The notes beneath the pieces were generated by a model, which did not search any database, had not been told where the DNA came from, and worked only from the letters and a program-made list of their open reading frames with translations. Shown in pieces: positions 1 through 11,071 of a stretch of 64,000 nucleotides of DNA; within the stretch, counting starts at the first letter, position 1; every line of letters starts with the position of its first letter. The position numbers and the translations under genes were made by a program. The stretch comes from Neckera pumila (taxonomy: Eukaryota; Streptophyta; Bryopsida; Hypnales; Neckeraceae): assembly GCA_963969595.1 (NCBI GenBank), contig OZ018410.1, positions 29,392,913 through 29,456,912 on the forward strand, read 5' to 3'.

Positions 1-50
1 ACATCTCAGATGTAATAACAAACATCTCAGATGTGATAACAAACATCTGA
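1..50. repeat. Short tandem repeat at window start
   Basis: Two and a half copies of a unit of about 22 bases built on ACATCTCAGATGT followed by RATAACAA. The unit core is itself nearly palindromic. The array continues off the left edge of the window or ends at base 50. Confidence 0.75.
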
Positions 51-908
51 CATAAGTTAGTTCAACCCCAGTACTCCTCTGTGACGGCACAATATCTCAC
101 ATATACAGTAACTCAGCCCCAGTAACAGTGCTCCAAAAATCCAGCAACACAAATATTCAGAAGTTTATTGAGCTCTTAATTAAAAAGCATGTACCAAAAA
201 AGGAAACAAAGGACCTTACATTGGTAGACGGTGGAGATTTGAACAATCCAACCGAGGAGCCCAATCCGGCCCCAATCCGGCCCAAGATGGGAATTCGCGC
301 CACCCAAAAGCTCGTCCCGATTGCTCCCTTGGGGCCGGATGGTTTGGCGCCAAAACCATGCCACCTAAGGCGACACGTAGGATGAGTTGTAGTTCCGGCC
401 GACCCCAAGTATAAAGCCCTTGGTCCGGATTTGGAGAATTTGAGTGATCCTATTGGTTCAAACTTGGAGAGTTCCGGACGGCCTTCAATCTAGCCCCAAG
501 TATAAACCGGCCCTTAGTGTTTGTTTTCAAGCAAAGTTTTGTCAAAATCTTTATCTAATTCTAGTGTTGTCTACCTTGACTCTAGCAACACAACTACATA
601 AGGGAAAACATGATGAAATCACCAAAAGTATCTCCATGAATTGTAAGTTTTAAAATTTATTGGATGAAGTTTACTAATTTTGATTAATATTGTGGGGTGA
701 TAATATAGAAATGGTGGATGAACCAAGGAGGAGGATTTTTTGGACCACCTACATTCTAAGGGGCTTTTTACATTAATCAAAAATAAAAGAAAGTTAAAAA
801 TTCACTCATCACACCTAAGATGGAGTGTACTAAAATTCCACAAGATCTAAAAACAATTTCTGAGATAAGGATGCTTATGAGAGTTTTCAATGTGCTCAAA
901 GTCAACAT
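51..908. other. No gene recognised
   Basis: A GC-richer patch (240-500) contains a doubled motif CCAATCCGGCC and the recurring word AGTATAAA followed by GCCC or CCGGCCC, but no protein family is recognisable in any frame. The rest is AT-rich. Confidence 0.4.
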
Positions 909-1635
909 TTAACCCCTCAAGCACCAACGTGATTTTCCTACTAAAAACCACTCAAAATTGTCATTTCTATTGCAAAGAGAAAAGATTTTAATTTTAGAAA
1001 CTTTGACCATGTAGATTGCAAGATATATGCATTTAAAGTGAAGAAAACAAGTTTTTTTCCACCTTGCTGGACTAGATTTTTTGGGACTAGATTTTTTGGC
1101 TTTGAATCTTTTTAGTTCAAATTTTCTGCACTACTGATTTTGATTTTCGACTTATTTATGTGAAGTAGTCGAGTTGAGAATCTACCAAAAAATTTAGGAA
1201 AAAAAGAACTTAATTTTCACTCATTAAAAAATTGTTAGATAGAGGTGGGTTCAAGATTGAAGAAAAAACTAAATTGTTAATAGCTTTTAGATGGAATTGA
1301 ATCACAATAAACCCAACAGTGAGATTGTTTTAGCAAGAAAATCTAACCATGTCTAACAATTGTTTTTGAAAAATTCTAAAAATTGCATTCAAAAATGAAT
1401 TCTATAAGTTATTTTTTCAAGAAGATGCTTAGATTGCCCAAAAAACTAAGATTGTCCATAACTTTCTCAATATTAGTCCAAATTGAATGAAACAAAGCTT
1501 CACATGTAGACAAAAATATAGTCTTTGAGTCAAAAAATTGAAAAAAAAAATTATTTTGACTTTTTGTGATTTTTTTTGTGCTGCCCGCCAAATTCTTTTT
1601 TACTTATTGTGCCATAACTTTTGCTCCCGGGCATC
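909..1635 (-). mobile_element. Truncated TTAA-flanked element (930-bp class)
   Basis: It starts TTAACCCCTCAAGCACC and is the reverse complement of 4379-5159 over its whole length, down to the shared CCGGGAGCAAAAGTTATGGC segment. The last ~150 bases, including the opposite terminus, are missing. It carries no coding capacity. Confidence 0.7.
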
Positions 1636-2296
1636 AATTCTATAACAAATCAAATTGATTCTTTCTCTTCCTATGTAACTTCCTTACAATGCGACAAAAG
1701 CTTCCTTTAGTTTAATCTGTCATAGCCTAATTTATAGTAAGTGTAGGGCAAAGTTGACACATCTCTAGCTACCGAATATTTTTTTCCTCCCCCAAAAAAA
1801 TTTGGCAGATGCTAAAAATAGTTCTTGTTTGCAATTATATTCTTTTTTCACCCGGGAAAGTCTTTCCTAAATCTTTGGCATCTATTTTTAGAATTATTTT
1901 TTGCTCACCTTCCCCTACAACTATGGTAGTGGTAAAATATTTTCTCTCCCAACTGCTTGGTCAATATCCATAAAGTGAAAAATCAATCCAATTCTGAATC
2001 AAGTGCTCTATTCCTATTGTTCAAAATGGACCCTTGACACTATTTTCATGAATGCTACATGAGATCTGGGATTCCGGGTAATCTCTATTTGGAGTGTTGC
2101 CCTGGGAGTCCCCAAATTGAAGTTCGGGCCTTCGGGGCTACCAACCCGGGTGCTATAAAAGGCTCAGAACTCGCAAGTCAATAATTTGAGATGTGTGTTA
2201 ACCCCTAAACGCCTCAGTCCTTTTTGAGTTTTTTCTCATTTTTGCTTGTATCTTTCTACAGAAATATCATTTACTGAAATTTCATGAATTTGGTCA
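1636..2296. other. No gene recognised; lone TTAA-CCCCTAAA terminus at 2198
   Basis: AT-rich DNA with a short GC-richer patch at 2060-2170. The motif TTAACCCCTAAACGCC at 2198-2213 matches the left terminus of the TTAA element family, but no right end pairs with it. Confidence 0.45.
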
Positions 2297-3228
2297 TTAA
2301 CCCCTAAAGGACCAACATGCATTTTTTGGCCGTATAGAAATTTTGGGCAGGTACATGTGACTATAGATATCCATATTTGAGGCTGAAATTTTAATAGAAG
2401 ATGGGGGCCAGGAATATCTTCATGTGTACCAAATTTTATGACATTTCAAAATATGAGTCAAAAGTTGTGACCTAATATGTTATTTTCTTTTTGTAACTGG
2501 GCACTTTGGGCAAATCAGAAAAAATCATTTTTTCTGGAATTTGTTTTTTGAAATTGGTTCTCTACATTTATATATACTTAAAAAGCTTTGAGTCATTCCA
2601 TTTCAATCAATGAGTCAAAAGTTATGAGGGTTTTTGAATTGCGGGCAGTTATAGAATCTCTACTCTAAAAAAAACTTTAAAGTCTCTTATTTAACTCAAT
2701 TTTCAATATTTTTTGAAAAAAATAAAATCCTAGGATGTAGATTGATTATTACAACATTACAACTGTTGGGATTGGCATTTTAAAATTTCATGATTAAATT
2801 TTTAACAATTTAGTATTTTGAATCATTTTCTACTTCTTTCTACTTACTATTTTTTTCCTATATGTTGTACAATTCCAAATGATGTGAAATTTTTCAAGCA
2901 TATAGACAACTTGTTTAGAAAACTGAATTCAAAGAAGCACCACCTTTATCGGCATTTTTTCATTGAAAAGTGAGCTTGCAAAGTGCAGTTGCCCGTTTTT
3001 TCGCAGGATTGAAAAATGGTTTTCAAGACTTTGAATGCTTATATCATATGATCCACACGGTGGAATTTTCTGAAATTTTTACCACATGATTTCAAAATAT
3101 AATACTACAAGATCCTACAGTTACCTGTGTCAAAAGTTGTTTTTTTCCAGAAATTTGGTAGTTGTATTAGAAATGGCAGTTTTGGAGCGTTTTTGGTGAT
3201 TACATAGTCATGAAACTTTAGGGGTTAA
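2297..3228 (+). mobile_element. TTAA-flanked piggyBac-like non-autonomous element, ~930 bp
   Basis: Left end TTAACCCCTAAAGGACC; right end ACTTTAGGGGTTAA. The terminal inverted repeat is about 9 bp (CCCCTAAAG) inside a TTAA at each side. The bases outside the TTAAs differ, so the target duplication is TTAA only. The body is AT-rich and non-coding and is homologous to 22668-23596, 33873-34833 and 51169-52100. TTAA duplication and a CCC-initial terminus are the marks of the piggyBac superfamily; no transposase is present. Confidence 0.75.
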
Positions 3229-3294
3229 ACAAGGTTGTCTTTTCTAAATTCAAAACATTCAAGTATTACATTGGATGAATGAGAAGTTAGTTGG

Positions 3295-3546
3295 ACTATC
3301 ATCGGGAACTACCCCCCATTGTGTCAGTGTTGTTGCAATACTGTTTCTTAGGGCCCACAGTCCAATACAAAAACTTTACTGTTACAGTACTAAGATAGTA
3401 CTGCAACAATATAGTTTCAATGGACCTATTGAAACTATACTGTTGCAGTACTATCTCAATACTATAACAGTAAAGTTTTTGTATTGAACTGCGGGCCCTA
3501 TGAAACAGTACTGTTTCAATGGGAGGTACTTTCCTAATGATAGAGT
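3295..3546. repeat. Foldback element with ~120-bp arms
   Basis: The left arm (from CTATCATCGGGAACTACC) pairs with the right arm (ending GGTACTTTCCTAATGATAG), and the centre pairs almost perfectly around CAATACAAAAACTTTACTG and its complement. The whole 250 bases can fold into one long hairpin. It is typical of a foldback MITE; terminal TSDs were not resolved. Confidence 0.75.
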
Positions 3547-4227
3547 GCCTTGAAGCCCTCCATTCATAGTCCAGAATATGAACATCGTAGCGCTTCAGGG
3601 ATAAGCTGCTAATTTAAATGGTCTTGTACGACAAAGAGGTGGCCGCATTTTGTACAATGTTTTTGCGTGCAATAATGGTCAACCTTTGATCCAGTACGAC
3701 ATTTTATTGTAAGTATGGATACTGAGACAAGCATCCACAAAGGCGTGTGAGTTAGTGTTGCAACTGAAGTCATACCCAAGGCACTGAAAAGGATTGCTGA
3801 GGAGCAAGTAGAAGGCTGGGCTACCAAAAACAAGGCACATGCCAAGATAATCAAAACCAAGATTATCTCCTACTTATTAACATCAATTGGTCATCTGGTC
3901 CAGTCGCAGGACTTGTGTGGCTCAAAATGACTTGAAAGCATGCCTTGTCATGCCCTTGTGGGGCAAATGTACCGTACCAATACTTTTGGTCAGAAACTTG
4001 ACCACTTGCAAAAGTTGTATGCTAGCCAAACTGGTAAAATCTCTGCGGAATAGTGAAATTAGGTTGGTCCACACGAATCTATTAATGTTTTATACTATAT
4101 ACAAATATTTATTGAATGTTATTGTACAAGGATGCAATTATTTTCATTGACCCAAAATCATGTATATGGCATGGATTGGTAACAGCCTTTTTTTTGGATT
4201 TTGAAAAAGTGCCAGGATGGCGATCAC
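3547..4227. pseudogene. Possible decayed Copia gag-like fragment (about 3760-4035)
   Basis: Plus-strand translation across shifted frames gives patches such as IPKALKRIAEEQVEGWATKN followed by segments recalling the helical repeats of Copia gag (UBN2-type), broken by stops and shifts. No confident domain match can be claimed. At 4050-4075 there is a copy of the repeat word ATAGTGAAATTAGGTTG that recurs at 5470-5500 and 7342-7444. Confidence 0.2.
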
Positions 4228-5159
4228 TTAACCCCTAAAGGACCGTCTGTCCCCTCGAGGGACAATTTGGGTTTGGGCAAGGTCCTGCTACTTCAATTTT
4301 TAGTAATATTTTTTGGGATTTTTTGAGGTTGTGTATTTTCTTGAGAGCTTTGCGAATATATAATTTTTATTTTAATTGCTGCCCGGGAGCAAAAGTTATG
4401 GCACAATAAACAAAATTGGAGTTCGGTGGGCAGCCCAAAAAAAATCACAAAAAGTCAAAATATTTTTTTTTCAATTTTTTTTCTCAAAGATTATATTTTT
4501 GTCTAAATGTGAAGCTTTGTATCATTCAATATGGACTAGTTATGAGAAAGTTATGGACAATCTTAGTTTTTAGGCAACCTAAGCATCTTTTCAAAAAAAT
4601 AACTTGTAGAATTCGTTTTTCAATGCAATTTTTAGAATTTTTCAAAAAAATTGATAGACAAGGTTGGATTTTCTTGCTAGAGCAATCTCATTGTTGGGAT
4701 TATTGTGAATCAACTCCATCTAAAAGCTATTAACAATTTAGTTTTTTTTTTCAATCTTGAATCCACCTCTACTTAACAATTTTTTAATGAGTGAAAATTA
4801 AGTGTTTTTTATCCTAAATTTTTTTGGGAGATTCTTGACTCAACTACTTAACATAAATAAGTAAAAAATCAAAGTCCATAGTGCCAAAAATTTGAACTAA
4901 AAAGACTCAAAGCCAAAAAATCTAATCAAGCAAGGTGCAAAAAAATTTGTTTTCTTCACTTCAAATGCATATATCTTGCAAACTACATGGTCAAAGTTTC
5001 TGAAATTTCTTCCACATATTCATGTACTAGTCAAGTATAAGATCTTACAGTTGGATATTCAAGAAAAAACAATTTATAAAGCTCTTTTCTCTTTGCAATA
5101 GAAATGACAGTTTTGAGTGGTTTTTGATAGGAAAATTACCTTGGTCCTTTAGGGGTTAA
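4228..5159 (+). mobile_element. TTAA-flanked piggyBac-like non-autonomous element, 932 bp
   Basis: Left end TTAACCCCTAAAGGACC; right end GGTCCTTTAGGGGTTAA, giving a 17-base perfect terminal inverted repeat including TTAA. Flanks outside TTAA (CGATCAC and TTTCTTCG) do not match. It is a subfamily distinct from 2297-3228 in the interior but equal in length. Open frames at 4376-4733 are AT-rich chance frames. Confidence 0.8.
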
Positions 5160-5941
5160 TTTCTTCGTACATCCATCTTTTGTACCATAAAACACTTTTC
5201 AATCAAATTCATACACTTTTTCATCCAAATTTGACAATTTCATCCATATTTTAAATTGGATTGAAACTTTTTTGGCAAAAAAAGATTACTTTTTCCTGGC
5301 AAAATTTTTTTTTCCACTATGAAATGGTGCTTTTTGGCTCCATTTCGCCCAAGAAAAAAGGATTGATTGGTACATTGTTTCAAGGCCCAGTTCAAAGAGT
5401 AGCATGCGCCTCCACATAGACAAGCGGTGAGTTATGAGGTAACTTTTTGGATAAGGCAACCTAATTGTTAAGGCAACCTAATTTCACTATTTTATGTAGT
5501 GCATCATGACCATCATCATTCATTCATTGTCAATTCCACAAGCTCGATCATGAAATGAGCACTTGTAAAAGCGATGGTTTTTGTTTTGAAGGATGACACT
5601 CTCTCCAAAGTTAAAAGGAATTGGAGTGGTCCTCTGCGTAGGTGTAGTGCACTTCAATATAACAACCACGACCAGAATTCTTTCTATTGTAGCGTTCTAC
5701 AATTGGCTACAAGCAAGGAAATTATCCGATGTAGTTTGTGCACTTCGTGACATTTATCAATCCTCATTTGCGTAATCAAACTCCTCGTGATGATTGGCAG
5801 ATAGTTAATAATTGACACAATGTGATGGGCCGATGGACACCGGTTGAAAATTCAACAGGTACTGGTTGGAAATGGCAAGCACTTGGTATCAATTGATTGA
5901 CAAATAGCGCCATGCCATCAGTTGAGAATTATGGCTATAGC
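5160..5941. other. No gene recognised; contains a repeat terminus at 5469-5500
   Basis: The word GGCAACCTAATTTCACTATT followed by TTATGTAGTG (5469-5498) is the right arm of the foldback seen intact at 7340-7445, and it ends in TAGTG, as CACTA-type termini do. An open frame at 5593-5775 has no recognisable domain. Confidence 0.4.
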
Positions 5942-6071
5942 TGTTATGAACAAAATGGGTCATAGAAGGTGCCAATATGGCTTGAAGGATCTAATCTCGT
6001 CGCTCTGCAGCTCGAATAGGCAATCCTACAAGCCATATTGGCACCCTCTATGGCTATTATCTAGTTCATAA
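5942..6071. repeat. Near-perfect hairpin, ~30-base stem with extended arms
   Basis: GAAGGTGCCAATATGGCTTG (from 5964) pairs with CAAGCCATATTGGCACCCTC (from 6029). The pairing extends outward with mismatches to GTTATGAAC and GTTCATAAT. The loop is about 35 bases. It could be a small MITE or an inverted-repeat RNA precursor; sequence alone does not decide. Confidence 0.65.
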
Positions 6072-7339
6072 TACAAAGGATTCCTAATTTGAAAAAAAAT
6101 CCTAAATTCCTAGACCCAAAATGTAGATAAGTCTTGATGAAACTTACTTTTGAAGTATCCATTTTGGTTTGAATCGATCTTAGAAAATGAAGCCTAATAA
6201 GTTATATTTCTACTCCACTTCATTATTTTGAAAACATTTCAAAAACTCATTGAGTTATTCAAATTAGAAGTTCTATGAGTTAAAACCCAAAAAACACAAT
6301 GTTGTGCAAGCATTTCATTTGTTTTTTCTTCTTTAAAATTGATTTTCAAATTTAAATTAAAAAAATAGTGTTTTTCTCATTCTATTTATTATTGCCCTTG
6401 TCTTTTCTCATTTTCTTTGTCACAACAAAATTGCTTATTTGTTGGGGTTGGCAACTCCTCCAAATTGTATGTCTTTTACAAATAACACATTTTCATAATA
6501 AAACATGGAGGTTATATTTTTGTATACTAGGAGGCTAGCCATTACAATAAGGCTTTTAATAAGTAGGAGGTCCGGGACTGGTCTGACACATTACATCAGA
6601 GAAATTATTAAAATTAGGGAGGGGGAGCATAATATTATTAACCAGCGTTGGGGGGGTCCCTTTTGCTCCCCCCCAAAGCCAGAAACCCCCACCATTAAAA
6701 TATAAGAGAAGTAGACATCTAGTTGCCTAATTTCAGCCATCTGCTCTAAACTATAGCAACTATGTTGACATCTGTAGCATGTTGTCAACCCGCTGGTGAC
6801 ATCTGTTTTCCTTGGGTATGCTTGACAACTCCAAATTTGCAAACACACTAACTTAAGACAAACCAGTACACTCCTTGGAGCCAACTAGATGCCTAGGATT
6901 ATAACTTAATCCCTTCCCAGGCATCTAGGGGGGAATTATCCCTCCCCTGACAAGAAAGGAATTCCCCTGGCTAACAATGTTATGGAGGATCATCGCATTA
7001 ATAAAATTCACAATCATTGCATTATTGAGTTCATAGTGATTTTTCATACTAAGGTAATTGCACCTTAAATCGCACAATTAAACAATTTAGCTTGATTCAG
7101 CATGGATTTCAATATTATATTGATTTTTGTTTTGTGGGGTCCCATTGGTTGTCAAAAGGGGTTCTAGATTCTCTTAGAATGCATTTTTTGGACACCGTGT
7201 GAATAAACTACAAATTTCCAAAGTGTTGAGAATAGGTGTACCTAAAAGCGATCATAGAGTCATATGAATAGTGGGAGTACGTTTTAGGCAAGAAAGAATA
7301 TCCGTTGTGCTCTTTTAAGAACTGTGCAATTTTAGGTGT
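6072..7339. other. No gene recognised
   Basis: AT-rich DNA with a G/C-run patch at 6615-6690 (several runs of 5-8 G or C) and another at 6900-6970. The word CATCTAG recurs around 6713, 6886 and 6923. No protein family is recognisable. Confidence 0.4.
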
Positions 7340-7445
7340 ACACAAAATAGTGAAATTAGGTTGCCCCACACTATAGTTGACCATGTCTGAAAGTGTTAGA
7401 TATGAGAAATTAGTGCGGGGCAACCTAATTTCACTATTTTATGTA
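7340..7445. repeat. Small foldback repeat, ~30-bp arms
   Basis: AATAGTGAAATTAGGTTGCC (left, from 7346) pairs with GGCAACCTAATTTCACTATT (right, ending about 7440). Arms are about 30 bases with a 40-base loop. The same arm sequence is found alone near 4050 and 5470, so it is a dispersed family. Confidence 0.75.
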
Positions 7446-8299
7446 GTTACCTTATACCGTACAAATTAGGGGATAAACAAGTTATCCACTCTCTAACCAA
7501 ATATCTCTAAACAAAACAAACGAACAAACAAACAAACAAAACAAGGCATCGCGTGTTTGAAATCAGTGAACTTCTGCCACACTGGTGGTGATGCGATCAC
7601 GAAACCTCTCTAATATCTTCCCAACCGCAAACATCTGATATAGCAAGGAGTAAAACTTCTGTAGCTACTGTTAAGTTACTAACTCATCGGACATGATTTC
7701 AACTACATCGATTTATTGTATTATGGCAGGTGACAATAATTTTCCAAAATGTTTAAACAAGTCCAGGCTAATAATTCCACAAAAAATAAAAAAATAATTT
7801 TGCAGACACTGTTTTTGCAGTGATTCCAATTTTGCACCCTCACTATGGGATATATCAGTCTGGTGAAATGTCTCTCAAAACTAAAGCAGTACAGCCAAAA
7901 TATGCCACATAGGGTACAACGTTAGTTCGTCGTTTCATTTCCCCTGAAAACGCTGTTTGTCAAAAGGGTTTCAACTTTGCTGAATTAGCAGACCAGGGAT
8001 TAACGGGACACAGGACCAAAGAAACCTCCAAGTGGTCTTATTATTAGAACAGGTAGCCTCTTATTGCAGTGTGCACCATTTGTAGAAATTACTAAAATCA
8101 AAAGCGATCTCCTACATGAATAATACCTCAGATGACTAACCATTACTCCGCCATACCAACCTACAAAATACAGGCCTGTGAGCTCCTATTCAGGGTTATT
8201 TCCCAAGGCCATCACATAAATGATTAATATACAACTTGCTGGTGTATCCTACAACTCCGTGACTCCTCTAAAGCTGAGGTAAAACCATGCAACGAAAGG
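7446..8299. other. 3' flank of the CbiA-BtuF gene; (AAAC)n microsatellite at 7512-7545
   Basis: A short AAAC/AAACA microsatellite lies at 7512-7545. The rest probably includes the 3' UTR of the minus-strand gene. No other gene was seen. Confidence 0.45.
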
Positions 8300-11071
8300 T
8301 TATTGGAAGGGACGGAAATGATGCCTCAAGTCCTCGGGACGGCATGTCTGGCCAGCAGGCAGAGAGAACTTGAGAACCGCTTCTTTGACCATCTTGTTGA
8401 ACACTTGAGAGTGCAGGATGTGCCCCAGGAGCTCCACCCCCTCCACAAGCCTTGGCCCTGGAAAGCTGAAGCAGGAGTGATCGCAAATGTAGACTTCCCT
8501 CCTCTCCACAGCAGGTATGGACCAAAAGTCTGGAATGCGGCCAAGGATCTCCAGCTGCAGAAGCAACAAGACTGCTTCAGTAATGCACTGAGTAAAACCA
8601 GCACGCAATAAATGATGCAAGCACACATTCATCAACCTAACATCGGTTCACCTACTTGATGGTCAATTCATACTCTCGCGAGATGAATCTCGGGATTAAA
8701 ATCCATGCTAATATGAAAGAATCTGTTGCAAACCCCAAGGTACAGACTCTCCTTTAGGCCCCACCCAAACCAAGCAAGTAGCGCCAATTGGCTAACTGGA
8801 ATTAGTTACTAAATGCCCGCACTGCCCAAGTTGTGTCAGATAGCAAATGGGCGCCGATCCCTGCTAACTCACTTGCAATGAAGTTCCATTCAATTCTACC
8901 AATTAACTCCACCATTTTGGACAGGGAAACTAGTTGTGCCTATACCAATTGTATAAAGTGCTAACTCCGAACGCACGAAGTAGAAGCAGTTAGCTAACTA
9001 CAAAGCCGGACTCCCCATCAGTAACCTTGCAAGCGAGATCACACAAAAGGTTACTTAACTTCCAAACTAGCGAAATAACCTAAACGTCCACTTAGCTAAC
9101 TTCCAACTAGGTGATAATCTTAAGATCAGGTACCTTCAACCTAGTTGATTAAACTTGACTTGGCGCGGGCAGGCCTTATCCATTAGAAGTAACATATTTC
9201 ACTAAATATATGTCTCCCAAACGTAACGACTTATTATCAACTCGAGGTGAAGCTTTGTTCCAAAATGGAAGTAGCACAAAACACACATTATCTGCACTGA
9301 ACAAATAGCTTTCCCAGATGTACGGTGAAGTGACAGGGATCAAAGACGATCCCACGCAAGAAAAAGGATTACCTCTGCCAAGCTCCGATCCAAGCTGGAC
9401 CAGCGTGGGGCTAGAATAAGAACTTCTGGAGCATAAGCTGTAAGCCGTTGGAAATGCAACGTTTCTGGCGGACACCCAGGTTTTTGCAGCCCTTCAGAAC
9501 CCCCAGCCAGCGTCACCATTTCGAACGCCCAGTGTCCTCCCAATTGTAGCGGATCCATCCCTTGAAGTAACAAAACCCGAGGCCTGTCTTGTCTGGCTAC
9601 TGCAGCTGCTACACGCCGAAGCCGAGCTCTAAGTGAGTCAACAAGCAAGCATGCTTCAGAGTAGAGGCCAACAGCTTCTCCCAAAGTCATTATTGAAGAT
9701 AAAGTATCGGTTACCTGCATCATCAACAACAAAATAATTGCAATCTATGAGCTCAGAGAAGACGTTGGTCTAAGAGGAGCACAACCACAAATGATTAAAA
9801 CTAGTGTGCTTTCCAGCAATCTCAAGTCAGGTTTCAAGAGTTTTCAGAAAGGAAGGCAAACTTGTAAATCACGGTTTAAAAGTCACACTGCATCGTGGTT
9901 CCCTACCGTTTTAGAACTGAGAGTGATCAATTTGGTGATGTTCTTGCTAACCACTCCAGCCTTTGCCAACATGGAAGTCAGTGTCGTGTCATGCATATCG
10001 CATTGTTCACAAACATCCTGCAGTATACAGTATCGTTATTGTTCTATGACACCAAATAGAATTGGTACTGGCAAAACATTATACGAGGTCGTGAGACTGA
10101 GAGCTGGCCATCAGAATGTTAATACATCCACGAGAACCAGGTCCATCCAACTGCAAGCAAATCCTTACCTGAGATATAATAAGATCAGGTTTTGCTTTGC
10201 TCAACCATGATACATCCAACCGGCAGTGGCTTTCTTTCTTGTCTGCTAAAGCTCTCATCTGTCAGAAAACAGTGAGCAAAAGCATCAGTAAGACATAACA
10301 TCTACTCCACCACAGGAACCAGAACAACATATAGAAACTAATGAAACTAGTTATTTCGGACGAAATTAACCGGGCTTCAGAACTGAAAATTACGTATATT
10401 TCCAGCGATTCAAATTTTAATCGTCACTGGGACACTGGGACGATCTAGCAAAATGGGATTTTGTTCCCTTTGAAACAAAAGTTATAAATATCGAATGGTC
10501 CAACGGCAAAACTTAACTTAGACAAACACAATTCAGATACTTACCGCAAAATCCACGTTCTTGCTAGACATAGAAGCAATATCCACTTTACTCGAACATA
10601 CCTGATGAAGGGAACAAAAGCACAGAATGAAATCAACCTCAATCAGCAATAAACTGATCCAAAAAAGCACCACACGATGAACCACCATCCAGTAAAGGTC
10701 AAACAAATCTCAATAACGAGAAAAACATACAATGTGTCGTCTTGTTTTGACCCCAGGCGGCCTATCACACATATCCGTTATTGCTATTAGTCGATCTCCT
10801 GCACCTGAAGTCACAAATCCACAACCAAAAATGAGACTCAACTGCAGAGTACAACATTAAAGAAAAGTAAAAAAGAAGAATGCAGCAAGTCAGAATTCTT
10901 TCTCAACAAATGGAGAACACAAAAAAACCTCCAAGTTTTTGCTGTTTCTCTTGTTCCAGCCGAGCAAAACAGAGAAAACAACTTCAAAACAGAGAAAGAC
11001 GTGAGCTTACCAATCTCTATTAGAACCTCTGTGGCGGAAGGCAGTAACGAAACTATCCGCTCTGGTAACCG
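8300..11071 (-). other. BtuF-like substrate-binding domain, residues 723-1051 (end of exon 9 to exon 15)
   Basis: The domain starts with [17 protein letters not shown] (723-739), the hallmark opening of BtuF-type periplasmic-binding proteins (PF01497 family). It continues with [15 protein letters not shown] (about 745-759), [29 protein letters not shown] (799-816) and the pair DVCEQC (817-822), which matches the Asp-Leu-Cys-x-x-Cys type motif of the cytosolic bacterial branch. It ends with [15 protein letters not shown] in exon 15 and a stop at 8302-8300. There is no secretion signal, because the domain is internal. In bacteria such proteins hand vitamin B12 to BtuCD; no transporter partner is encoded here. 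A metal-chelate or other tetrapyrrole ligand is equally possible. Confidence 0.85.

Noticed and set aside
1..50. CRISPR-like array at the window start
   Set aside because: The units abut with only a short A-rich link and no variable spacers; a simple tandem repeat in a plant genome.
2297..3228. Tourist/PIF-Harbinger or mariner assignment of the TTAA elements
   Set aside because: A 3-bp TWA or 2-bp TA duplication would leave asymmetric ends; symmetrical CCCC...GGGG ends with TTAA on both sides fit piggyBac better. Kept as an open alternative until a transposase is found.
4376..4733. Open frames of 65 and 105 codons in the TTAA element
   Set aside because: Low-complexity Phe/Lys-rich frames from T/A runs; no transposase motif.
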